A stretch of 64,000 nucleotides of DNA from Alisma plantago-aquatica (taxonomy: Eukaryota; Streptophyta; Magnoliopsida; Alismatales; Alismataceae). Position numbers and translations under genes: made by a program. Positions 36,424 through 46,507 of the stretch are shown here, piece after piece. Each line of letters starts with the position of its first letter. Position 1 is the first letter of the stretch. Location of the stretch: positions 265,157,001-265,221,000 of the forward strand of contig OY856414.1 in the NCBI GenBank assembly GCA_963693085.1, read 5' to 3'. The notes under the pieces are model-generated. The model made no database searches. It saw only the letters and a program-made list of their open reading frames with translations, and was not told the origin of the DNA.

Positions 36424-36862
36424 CATCTGGAGAATGCTTATGGGAAATTCATATCTAGATGTTTATATAGTTACTCTTTTTGGTTATTGAACCAATGAGA
36501 GACGTGTAAGTCTTGTGGGCAATCTGATAAAGCATCCTTCACTAGATGTAGTGGGAGGATAAGTGTTCTATTAGACCTTATAAATATTGACGTATGAATA
36601 TCTTATAGAATAAATGCTATGGATAGTTACTTAGACTTCATAGCATTTGGTGATGATATAAAGATATTCACTCAACAAAATACGAACATAAATCACTTGA
36701 AATGCTCAAAGAAAACTATAAATGAAGTATAACTTTGATAAACGTATTAAGAAACTCTAATATGATGAAATGTTGGAATACTTTGCATCAAAATTTTGAG
36801 GTCCTTCTAGAAGATAGTGATAGCGTATAACAATCAAATCTATCTGAACATAATGATGTGTC
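36424..36862 (+). pseudogene. Copia pol scrap: pre-integrase and integrase start
   Basis: Short frames fit the copia CxSC...K(A)SFT...LDLINIDV...GY.DFIAFGDD block (36490-36680), the zinc-binding region and first part of integrase, followed by a decayed KIKTL-like stretch. Most of the integrase core, RT and RNase H are missing before the polypurine tract, so a large deletion occurred. Confidence 0.5.
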
Positions 36863-36872
36863 AAAAAGAAGG
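36863..36872 (+). other. Polypurine tract of the copia element
   Basis: AAAAAGAAGG directly before the right LTR start TGTTGGTATAGTATGCC at 36873, where plus-strand DNA synthesis would start. Confidence 0.6.
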
Positions 36873-37581
36873 TGTTGGTATAGTATGCCATAGAGCTAAT
36901 CATATGATGATTGCAATGAGGCATATGATACACTATTTGATAGTGATAAAGGTAATTTCATCTATTATGTTTGTCTCAGTCATTAGATGATGACACATAC
37001 ATGATAGATGTATAAAGAATGATGTGACTCGATGGAATATGTCTTTAGGTTGAGGAACTGAACAATGATACCATATGTATGATAAGAGTACATACATTCT
37101 TGTTATGTCCCTAGTCAGATAATATTGTGGAAGAAAAATAGACAACAATAATACATAAGACTAGAGTGTTTTTTGACTTATGATAGAGTCTCATTATTCA
37201 TGATATATGATATCAAGTCAAGCACACATATATATGTTAGATAATAGTATATTGGCCAGACCCACTGTGAGAGTGATACATGGATACCATGGAATGGTAG
37301 TCACAATCGTCTCTCATAGTGATGGTGATGATTGTGGTTCTTAGAACTGAAATCACTGCACTCATCACATGTGATTGGGTACACTTTGACATCATCAAGC
37401 GTAGTCCTAAAACATGGGTTGTTATAACGGTGATGATTGGATGACTTTGACACATGGGGACTTGACTGTGAGTGATAGATATGGGATTTGTCCCTCCTAC
37501 AAGGAGTATGATATCCATGGCCCCTTGATAAAAGAGACTGAGAATTTTGTGGCCATTCTCATGTGATTCAATATATGATAT
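36873..37581 (+). repeat. Right LTR of the copia element, first part
   Basis: Follows 28468-29180 of the left LTR with scattered changes, then breaks at GATAT (37577-37581), the target duplication of element 3. Open frames here (e.g. 37237-37590 minus) are incidental. Confidence 0.8.
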
Positions 37582-38921
37582 TGATTGCATCTCGAGAGGG
37601 ACAGATTCAGGAGGATCGAACTTTAAATTTATAACTTGAAACCTTCAAGGACCCCCACAACTTTATTATGAGGTCGAAGTAGATATACGGGGTCGAACAC
37701 AGGGACATGGGGACGTTTAGGACACTTAAGATCTCTCTTAAGTCAAATAAGCCAATCTGATAGTCGATAAAAGTATGGAGCTAGAACTAGTCTAGCAGGT
37801 TGTCACAAAATAAAACAAAACAAAGAAAAGAAAATAAACATAGTCCATTGAATTCTACTAACCAGAGAGAATGAGTTCTTAGCTATGTAACCACAAGATG
37901 GGTAGTCTATACACCCATTCTCGAGCATAGACAACACCGAGCAAGCAATCTACATCCAAACATGGTGCGTATTGTGGTATCTATTCCTGTGGGGTCATCC
38001 CACTCGCTCTCACGCAGCGTGACTAAAACCCATCAATGACATGAAACCTCTCTCGAGGAATAATAAATCAGCACCCTAGAATATTCTAGATACCCTCTCA
38101 GGTCTAGAACGTTCTGAGGTGCTAGGAACAGGTGTGATCTGGGTAGAGCCTAGTAGTGGGCCCGACCATGCCCAGGTCTATGGATTTGCACAAATCACCT
38201 TGAACCGTCCTCCTTTTATATTTTGATCCAAACTACCTTCTCTTATCTATTTCTATAATGAATCTCTCAATATAGGTAGAAATAGAAGTTCAAGCAAGAA
38301 AGAGATCAACTAAAATAGCAATCATAACTAGAAAGAGAAGATAGAACATAAACATACTAGATCTAGAATAAAACTACCCGCTTAAGGTAAAAGTACATAA
38401 ACATGCCCAAAATGGGTTACATAGACAAGAAGGAGCTCAACTAGCCATGGACAATAGTTGGCACCAAACAAAGATGGAAGAACATCATTTGTACATAAAC
38501 AAAGGAGAACAGTAGAAGAAAGGAGAAGAAGAAGAGATTTATCCCATAGAGGGGAGGTGGCTATCGCTCCTTAGCCTCCTTATAGGCAAGATCTCATCTT
38601 TGGGCCATCCTCCTTGGTCTTCTGGACTCCTTGGCCTCCTTTCTCTTTGATTCTGCCCCAAATAGTAGCTTGGTGGGTGTATGGAGGTGGAAGATGGTTA
38701 GAAATGGTAGGATATGGGTGAATGGTGGTGGGAAATGGTGGGAGATGGAAGCAAACTAGAGGAACGAATGTAGGCTGAGTACTTTAGCCTTTTCAGACCT
38801 TGGAACTCTCCCATGGGGCTCTGGGAACCAAAATAGGTCGGAACCAAAATGTGGAACCTCTAAAAATTTATAACTTGGAACTCCTGATCTCAAAACCCTC
38901 CTCCAGGTAGCGAGGGGTGGG

Positions 38922-38929
38922 TATTTATA
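38922..38929 (-). promoter_or_regulatory. TATA box of element 3 (left LTR)
   Basis: The minus strand reads CCTATAAATACCC; the same box is at 55648-55655 in the right LTR. The palindrome-rich tandem block lies immediately upstream on the minus strand. Confidence 0.55.
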
Positions 38930-38944
38930 GGAAAAGGTGGAAGG

Positions 38945-39172
38945 TGGTCGTGGCACTTGCCTCAATCATGACGGATCCCGCGGTCGCAGTCATGAAGACC
39001 CACGATCGTGGTCAACTCCACAGTCATGGTGGATCCCGCAGTCATGGTCGTGAGGACCCGCAATCGAGGTCAACCCCACGATCGTGGTGGATCCCATGAT
39101 TGCGGTTGTGAAGACCCACGGTTGAGGTTGACTCCGCGATCACAGTGGATCCCGCGGTCGTGGTAGATGGAA
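38945..39172. repeat. 58-bp tandem repeat built of short dyads (element 3 LTR)
   Basis: GGATCCC landmarks at 38973, 39031, 39089 and 39147 give an exact 58-bp period. Each unit contains three dyads such as CCACG-AT-CGTGG, CCACA-GT-CATGG and CCGCA-GT-CATGG. In one unit the centres are 39005.5, 39023.5 and 39041.5, and the next unit begins at 39063.5 (18, 18, 22 bp). Confidence 0.85.
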
Positions 39173-39403
39173 GTCTAGCTACTACAAAAAACATGTGTTG
39201 GGGATAAATCTTAGAGAATAGATGTCTATTCAGGTTCGATGCCTGCAAGTCCCAAAATTGTCTAGTTGAGCAACTTTATCTATGAAAAGATATAAATTAC
39301 TAAAACATAAGAATCTATGGTTATTTTGGGCATATTAAGGCTATATTGACACAAAACCATAAATAAATGCTTAACATAGATACCCAAATTTGGGTGTTAT
39401 CCA

Positions 39404-39440
39404 CCACCCCAAGCTTAAACCTTTGCTTGTCCTCAAGCAA
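39404..39440 (-). other. Polypurine tract and hairpin at 3' LTR of element 3
   Basis: On the minus strand a stem TTGCTTG/CAAGCAA with loop AGGA (39423-39440) precedes AAGCTTGGGGTGG, which abuts the LTR. The arrangement is the same as in element 1. Confidence 0.7.
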
Positions 39441-41007
39441 GACTGTGCTCAAAGAACAAAAATATAACATCCAAATTAAGCTTGGCGATAAATGCTAAGG
39501 CTAAGAAAAATAGTTTTAAACATAAATTCTTTTGACCCATTTCATTTCAGAACAAACCCCCACCAATCGAGCAAAATCCTGCTAAAGTAGGATAAAAAAG
39601 CGTCCAGCAAGATTAAGCAAATTCACTACAACCTATCGATACTCATGAGGGTTTATCATAATTATACAACAACAAAACAAAAACAAAAAAAAAGAATTGT
39701 CACATAAGTGATCACACTGGTGATGAGCAATGAGCCATAATCATGTATTCATGTAGACCAATCGAGAACAACACGCCTCCCACTTATTCAGGTCCTAAGA
39801 AGCAATAAAAGAAAAAAAAAATCTAATGACTTTTGAGGGTCCCAATCTGCGTCAGGTTGGTTCATGTAATGAGCAACAGTCCCTGCAGTCTGAGCCAGTT
39901 GGCCCAAAGTAGTGAGACAAACTCCTCGTACTACGCTCGAACCAACCCTACTACTGGGATGATCTCATAGGTCTCCTAGGGGTTCCTAGTGACTCTATGA
40001 TGAGCCTTAGGGTGGCACTACCAGGCACAACATACATGCATTCATGAGTGCAGTCATACACCGTCTGGGCATCATCCTCAACTCTCCTAAAAGAGAAAAC
40101 AATGCTCATTTATTCACACTCATGCTTTTATTCCCTGCATTCTATTTTTATAGGCTTGGGTGAGAGCTATTTTGATATTTTTGGGATTTTTGTGGGCGGC
40201 CAATCCTCTTTTGTAAATTTTTATTTTTTCATATTTTTGACTCAATCTAAGGTGAGAGGGAGCACAGACCATCTATAAAAAAACACTTCAACTTGATTAT
40301 AGCTCAAAACTCATCATTATTCGCTTGATACCTATGTGAAAAGATAGTAATTATGATTCAAAGATCATTAGAGTAGAGGCAAGTTCATGAAAAAATCAGC
40401 TTGGAGTTTTGATCAAACTATAGCTCTTTCCAACGGTCCTATATCCTGGATTTTTTTGTTCACAACACAGATCAAGGGAATAATGCTTGAAGCTATGAAA
40501 GAGGTGCATAACCTTAGATTTATTACTAAACTTTAGGAAAGAGTCAATGAACAAGTCAAGTAGAAGATCAAGTAGTTTAAGATGAAAATTGTGCATTTAA
40601 GCATAAGGATAAGCATTTAGTTCCAAGATTCACATCACATAGCCTTAATTGCAAATCTATGAATTATGAATCAAAGTCTGTAATTTTTTTAAAATTTATA
40701 CTAAATGCAGGGTGTAAACATGCATGCATGAAAAATAAAGAGATAGAAGGGAGACTAGTTGTACCACCCCAAGCTTAAAACTTTGCTCGTCCTCGAGCAA
40801 GCCTTAAACGTAGTATAGTAGGGAAGGAATGCATGGATGTATGGGAAAGAACTTTATTGATGTCCTAGTATGATGCATGTATGCAAAGATATATTTAAGC
40901 AGTTAGAGGAAAGAAATTATCTAAGAAAAAAAGGAATTTATTTTAACAAAAGGAGAAAAGAAAGGAGTAAGAGAAAAAGGGTGGTTGCCCCACGATACCG
41001 ACACTGG
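39441..41007 (-). other. 3' internal region of element 3
   Basis: No reading frame recognised. It holds a second hairpin plus polypurine-like module at 40764-40800 and ends at GATCC (41008-41012), the duplication of element 4. Near 40985-41007 the minus strand reads GTGGGGCAACCACCC, similar to the GGGAGGCAACCC motif after the gag-position frame of element 1. Confidence 0.5.
40764..40800 (-). other. Second polypurine-like tract and hairpin inside element 3
   Basis: AAGCTTGGGGTGG on the minus strand with the stem TTGCTCG/CGAGCAA and loop AGGA. Compared with 39423-39440 one base pair of the stem has changed on both sides. It lies about 1.36 kb upstream of the true tract. Confidence 0.6.
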
Positions 41008-41012
41008 GATCC

Positions 41013-42707
41013 TATTGGGAGTTTGAAAAGGGAAAGATCTCAACTCATTAATTACCCACAAGTATACAGAAATCAATGTAGTTGAGTGTCGAACACGAGG
41101 AGCTAGGCTAGTTAGGCACAACCATACTAACCTTCACTAATCTAAATAGGAGTTGCAAAAGCTTAATTATTTATAGACCTAAGAAAAGGAAAATAAGGTA
41201 AAGGTTTAAACAATAGGACTGATTTAATGATTAGGAACTTGAGCACAAGGTTTCACTACCATAACCATTAATCACATGAACACAAGAAATAAGATCGTTG
41301 TTTAATAAGATCGCTGTCAGCGTCATGCATTTCCCAATGCAATGAGATGGTTCTCAACTTCACATAATGCTCCCGCATCTATGATTAGTATCAAACATAA
41401 CTTAAACCCTCAATAATCTCTAGTCACTCCCATGGTCAAGAAAATATTGTCATAGATCCTACTCCATACTTCTTAATGCATTCTCCTGAAGCACAAGGCA
41501 AGCATAAAACATGTATAAAAGGTGGCCAACCAAGGATACAAGCAAGAAAACACCATATGCATCCATGGAAGAAAGAAAATTAAACAGAAATAAGCATAAA
41601 ATTCGAGTTCACATGATCAATGGCATGGGAGCTACTCTCCCATGCTCAAGAAAAGAGCTCTACTCGTCCATAGTGAAGATATGTAGATACATGACAGTAA
41701 TTTTAGAGTTTTGCATGCTTAAGAGAAGGGAAAGCTAGAAAAACCACAGATGCAAGCTAAGGGGAGAGAACTCTAGATAGAGGATGAAGTTCCACCACTA
41801 GAAAGCTCCAACTCAGATTAACTTCCCTCCCAAAAAGCTAGAATGAAGAGAGTAGCTCTACTACACCTTGGAGAAGAAAAATAGAGAAGAAATGAGGTAG
41901 AATGAGGGTTCTTCTCCAAGAATTCACCTTCTTCTACCCCAAAATTGCCTTCCTCTACTCTGGAACTTCTCTTGGGAGTAAAACACTTCAAAATGACTGA
42001 GCATAACTGCCTCATGGGCTCCCATTTACTTTTAAAATGAGAGGCAGTCATTTTCAATTTTTGTAGAAACTGACAACGACACGACGTATCTTTTGTTGAA
42101 CACGACGTGTGATGTTGTTTGTGTTTTCTCAAGGTTGTCACTGCATTGAGGTACACAACGTGTTTGAATAAGACACACCGTATTTTTGTCTTTAGGGAGT
42201 GAATCAAATGAAGGGCACACGACATGTCTGAATAAACACACGTTGTGTTCTTTGGCAAAAAGGTGCAGGCGGTCATCATGTACTAGGAACACACTATGTC
42301 TGATGAAGGACATGTCGTGTTACCTCTTTTCTTTGATATGGACTAGATGTTGCTGGAGAATCACACGCCGTGTGTTTAATAACACACGACATGTTCTTTG
42401 TCCTGAAAGACTGCCTATAAGTGAACACGTCGTGTTCTTAATAGAACACACCATGTATTTTGCTATTTATTCAGAAATTTGCTTTGGATCAGTAGAAAAA
42501 CTTGGAGAAGTACCATTGAGGTTAGATCTGAATTAGGTTATCTCCAATATGACCTTTTTAATACATATCTGCAATCAACATCATGTGATAAGCAAAGAGA
42601 CTAAACTGTGTGGCAAAATGGATATAAATAGAGGCTAATTTGGGACAAAATGAGTTGAAACTATGTGTGAAGAAATGTAAAAAGTTGATATATAACACAC
42701 ACAACTA
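41013..42707 (-). repeat. 3' LTR of element 4
   Basis: About 1695 bp. Positions from about 41775 to 42707 match the 5' LTR at 51653-52583. The part 41013-41775, with the conserved ATCGAACACGAGGAGCTAGG-like block near 41085-41110, has no counterpart on the right because that LTR is truncated. A TATA-like TTTTAAAA lies at 42030-42037, just downstream (minus) of the dyad cluster. Confidence 0.8.
42079..42456. promoter_or_regulatory. Six paired ACACG-N-CGTGT dyads in element 4 3' LTR
   Basis: Twelve 11-bp dyads with one central base. Centres are 42084/42105, 42158/42178, 42222/42243, 42295/42315, 42368/42389 and 42430/42451. Every pair is 20-21 bp apart, and successive pairs start 74, 64, 73, 73 and 62 bp apart. 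The sequence between dyads is unique and AT-rich, so this is not a simple tandem repeat. Confidence 0.75.
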
Positions 42708-42745
42708 ATCCCTCTAAGCTTGAACCGTTTCTTGTCCTCAAGCAA
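42708..42745 (-). other. Polypurine tract and hairpin at 3' LTR of element 4
   Basis: The minus strand has stem TTGCTTG/CAAGAAA (one mismatch) with loop AGGA, then AAGCTTAGAGGGAT against the LTR start. The LTR's first bases read TAGTTGTG here against TGTTGTG in the other copy. Confidence 0.65.
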
Positions 42746-44101
42746 AAAGAACATAGAAACGCACATGAAAGAATTTTCAAGCTCATGTATAGATTAGTTG
42801 AAAAAAAGATATGCAATGTTCATCCAACAATGATCAACAGTTTATACACATGGCCATCAACTCAACTTAAACATCAATCAAAAAGATTCTTAAGTTTAGT
42901 AAGGGTGGTTTCGATTTAATGAATCAATCAACTCAACAACATTAAACAGAATTTGGATAACCAAGACAAATAATTAATGGATGCACAACACTATATCTCA
43001 GCTATGAAGGATACAAATGATGAAGTCTTAGCTAGCATTGACATAATTAGTTGAACTCTCCTTTTTCCCCAAAAAGGATATGGCAAATGGATAATGGGTT
43101 CCGACACTCGGCTGCTAATGTAGGCTTATGCCCACGTGGAGTGTTGTTGGGGTATTTTACCCTCTTTTTAAGACATACCACCTAACCATCATGGCCAGAT
43201 CAGACTTACACTAGGCTAGCATGATATGTGGTCAGTTTTTCCATCTTTTATGGGGTATGAGGGTGAAATGAGATAAAATATATTTTAATTATTTTCCACA
43301 ACATGGGAGAGTCAACTAAATAGCAACATCAGCTAGATTTCATCCATTTGTTTTGAAGAAGAAAATCACTGAAAGAAAGGTTGAAAATGCACTAAGAGTT
43401 TGGAAAGGGTATCTTGTATTCTAAATGATGTTGTGATGTTAATTTACTCACCAAAAAGAAACCATTACATGTTTTAGGCAATCAATGATGAAAAAGTTGA
43501 GTGTTCAAACTACAAGTATAAAGTAGAAATAAACATGTGTTGAAGGCCAAAAGATTTCAACTAATCTACACATGCTCTTTGGAATTCTTTCAATGACAGA
43601 TTAAGGTGCAAAAGGACAAGATGGTTCAAACTTGGCAGAAAAATTAGTTTATTACATCAAGATAGCCTCACATCATACATGATTTTTCCACAAAAGGAAA
43701 GAAAAACAAAGAACAACATGAAAGCTAGAAAAAACATGACAACATGAAAAACATGGAAAACAATAAACGTAAACTACATTATCATCTGGTTGCATCCCCC
43801 TAAGCTTGAAATTTGTAGTGTCCTCACTGCATCAATCAAACCTATGAAGGGAACAACCAGGTACCTATTATGGTGTGGGGGCATCAGTGGGATGGGCCAG
43901 GGCCCATGTGATCAGAGGGGAAGAATTGGCTGACGAGATCATCATCGTCTAGAATATCAACCCACATGGGGTGTGGAACAAACTCAAATTGTGGTGGAGG
44001 AGTAGGCTGGTGTTTCTATGGCATGGAGTAGTGGCCTTGAGAAAGGTGCTAACTATCCATGCGATGAACCATATCATTCATAGTAGAAAATTGTTGACCC
44101 A
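42746..44101 (-). other. 3' untranslated internal region of element 4
   Basis: No frame recognised. Contains the second hairpin and polypurine-like module at 43794-43831, about 1.1 kb before the true tract. Confidence 0.5.
43794..43831 (-). other. Second polypurine-like tract and hairpin inside element 4
   Basis: The minus strand carries AAGCTTAGGGGGAT preceded by a stem TGCAGTG/CACTACA (one G-T type pair) and loop AGGA. The stem sequence differs wholly from the other copies while loop, length and position are kept. Confidence 0.55.
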
Positions 44102-45250
44102 TCAGGTCCATGCAGTTGTCCATGTGGTCAAACCACTACTGCACATAGCCATATAGATGCATGATATCATGCATGGCCCAGGAGTACTTCGTCTGTGTGC
44201 TTGTGGAGGGAGGTGGTGGAGAAGTAGGGGTGCCTCAGTATCATCAGTAGCTCTAGCTGCATCAACTTCTTCTTCAATGTTCAGAATGACTTTCCAGTTA
44301 TCTTTGTTCTCCAATGTGATATGCTCAGGATATGGAATGTCAATGTATTGATCGTCATCAAAGAATTGTCGAAATTTGGTATTACTATTGGCAACCCTTG
44401 AGATCAATCCTGTATAAAGTAGATACTAAATGTCTACCATGTTTCTACCCGGTGCAGCCTCAAGACCTGTCATATCAACATCTAATTTTTGTGCTATCAA
44501 AGTAATCAAGCCACCACACATTATATCTCTAGATTCCCTCTTCTTCACTCTCTAGGTGTCAGCCTCAAGACCTGTCAGATACCTATCTAGGAAACGTGTA
44601 AGGATATAATAAGCTGCATTGATCTGATAGTCATACATCATTCCCCACAAAAAGAAAAGATCTAGTTTTCTAACGACCCCTTGAGTTTCTTTCTTAGCAA
44701 AGACTCTTGTACTAAGAAGGCAGTGCATGTATCAGAAAATGGGGTTGTGAATAGAAGACACCCTAGCTTGCTTGGCATCATGGCGTTCCTCATCTGATAT
44801 GTCAAACTAGAATTCATCACTGTCAAAAGTTGGTGGATAACTAATCGCCCCTTTGTAGTGGCAATCCAAAACCTCATAGAAACGCCAAAAGGTAAGCTTA
44901 AAACTACGACCCAAAAGGCGGAAAAGGATAATACCATAAGGTTCCATCTTCTTTTGTGGGTCTTTCTATGTAGTGAGTGTCGTCAAAAACTCATAAACTA
45001 AATGGGGGTAAGTGTTTGATACCATGCATCATATGTAGGTTAGCCCCAAATATTGCAGGTGCATGAAGACCTCATCCTTGAAGCTGAGGGTGGTGAGAGT
45101 CTGCTCGTAAGCAAATCACGTAGGAAGCACCCTCCTTGCTATGAGAAACTGGTACGCCGGGTCTTCCTCAACAGTAACCTGGAATTAGGACATGGAGATG
45201 TATGTCAGTGCGGAGGAGTTGCTAGCACCATGTTTGCGATTGGAGGTTTG
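44102..45250 (-). pseudogene. ATHILA ORF (third, env-position ORF), decayed
   Basis: One minus-strand frame with several stops matches the ATHILA ORF family (the Pfam ATHILA domain found after integrase in Athila elements). Landmarks: VTVEEDPAYQFLIARRVLPT, FRLLGRSFKLTFWRF, SDEERHDAKQARVSSIHNPI, a VRKLDLFFLWGMMYD block, then CGGLITLIAQKLDVD. Function is unknown; the position is that of env in retroviruses, but no membrane segment is obvious here. The start is unclear, since the frame runs up to about 45250. It lies downstream (minus) of dyad clusters at 45285-45381 and 45849-46215, which could act as a promoter. Confidence 0.8.
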
Positions 45251-45284
45251 CTTAACATGTGTCATAGCTACTTGACATGCTTAG

Positions 45285-45381
45285 ACACAATGTGTCGGAG
45301 AATGTACACGGTGTGTACTTCTAAAGAAAATCTGACTGTAGAGTGGCAGACATGGAATGTATTTTGGATGATATGGCGTGT
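45285..45381. promoter_or_regulatory. Two dyad pairs directly upstream of the ATHILA ORF
   Basis: Centres 45290/45311 and 45355/45376: each pair is 21 bp apart and pairs are 65 bp apart, as in the LTR cluster. Sequences include ACACGGTGTGT and ACACAATGTGT. Confidence 0.6.
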
Positions 45382-45848
45382 ACCTGGAGAAGTTCTATAG
45401 GCTAAGAGGTGGAGGCAGCGACGGCTTGAAGAGTGAAGGGAAGAAGATGATTTCTTAAGGAGAAACACCGCTAGAGGAAGGAAAAGAGAGATGGTTCACT
45501 TCCAGTTGTTGGAGGCGGAAGAATCGACGAGCTTAGTGAAGTAACTTGGTGAAGACGACCACCGGAGGTTGCTGCTTCTTGGTGAGAGGGAGAGATGATG
45601 CGGTGGTTGGAGCTTGAAGACAAGGACGAGGAAGCGGCAGCTTGAGCTTGCCGGAAGAGAGTGTGGCACGGGCGGCCAGGTGCTGTTGATGATCGAGCAC
45701 AGTGGTGACGCTTGAGCACAATGGCGCTGCTTTGGTTGGAGAAGACACGACTACTGGAACAAGGGGGAAAGAGTACACGACTGCTAGGGAATCTCACATG
45801 ACTCAAAAGAGAGGCGTGAGTTAAAGAGACGGCTCGGTTAGGGTTAAA
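45382..45848 (-). other. GC-richer spacer between internal dyad clusters
   Basis: Minus-strand open frames here (45471-45959, 45533-45778) encode Ser/Pro/His-rich, low-complexity protein with no known domain. The stretch has C/T-rich segments on the minus strand and could be an RNA leader rather than a gene. Confidence 0.35.
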
Positions 45849-46215
45849 ACATGTATTATCGCCAAAAGACACGGCGTGTCTTTGTCGTATTTCATGGCAG
45901 AATTTCCTTTGTGTACACACTGTGTCTGAATCTAGAAATTCAAATTGTGTCCCTTTCACTGATAACTACACGATGTGTTCAAATAAAGACATGTCATGTT
46001 ATTTTCCAGATAAGTTGTGCTCCCTATTGCTATTGAAGTGCACATCGTGTTTGAATGAAGACACGTCGTGTACCTTTCCAGATCGAGTATTACTTTGGCC
46101 CACTGGACAGTGACATGGCATGTCTTTTTCTGACACGTCGTGTGTTTTTGAGTTTTTTTCGCTTTTTTCCTGCTATAAGAAATGACACGCCATGTCAAGT
46201 AAAGATACGTCGTGT
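45849..46215. promoter_or_regulatory. Internal dyad cluster of element 4
   Basis: Centres 45854/45874, 45920/45945 (degenerate), 45973/45994, 46045/46066, 46118/46138 and 46190/46210. Five of six pairs are 20-21 bp apart, and pair starts are 72, 73 and 72 bp apart over the clean part. Consensus is again ACACG-N-CGTGT. Confidence 0.65.
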
Positions 46216-46507
46216 CTCTTTGAGTTTCTCTAGAATTTAGCTTCTCGTTAGCACTTGCAAAAATATAGTGATGCAAGTATAAGTGTCTAAGTTATTACAT
46301 ACACCCATGACAAGCTTATTTTTGAGAAATTTAAAGATTGTTCTTGACTCAAACTACTAAAATAAATTCTAATCTAATGTGGGGTCAACTCCCACAAGTT
46401 CCTCCATTTAAAGTCTGGAGTAGGACTCTTTAGTCTTTTAATCAAGCATCTTGGAGGGAGCAAGTTTCTCCCTTGTCAACTTCATCTCCTATGATGTAAA
46501 TCTTGCA

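Larger units (their letters stand above)
37582..39403 (-). repeat. 3' LTR of element 3
   Basis: 1822 bp, matching 54308-56040. It is longer than its partner mainly because the 58-bp tandem region holds about four units here and about two there. It includes the conserved GGATCGAACTTTAAATTTATAAC block near its left end. Confidence 0.88.

Noticed and set aside
37237..37590. 117-codon minus-strand frame
   Set aside because: Falls in the copia right LTR and crosses the insertion point of element 3.
42079..42456. CRISPR-like or operator array
   Set aside because: Repeats are 11-bp dyads in a plant retrotransposon LTR, duplicated in the partner LTR; no cas genes or prokaryotic context.
42186..42536. 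116-codon plus-strand frame and antisense frames of 93-153 codons over 41818-42536
   Set aside because: Openness comes from the ACACG-N-CGTGT dyads and purine/pyrimidine bias in the LTR; frames cross LTR elements on both strands.
45471..45959. 162-codon minus-strand open frame, Ser/Pro/His-rich
   Set aside because: Low-complexity composition, overlaps dyad repeats and a GC-richer spacer, no known domain; more likely an RNA leader than a gene.
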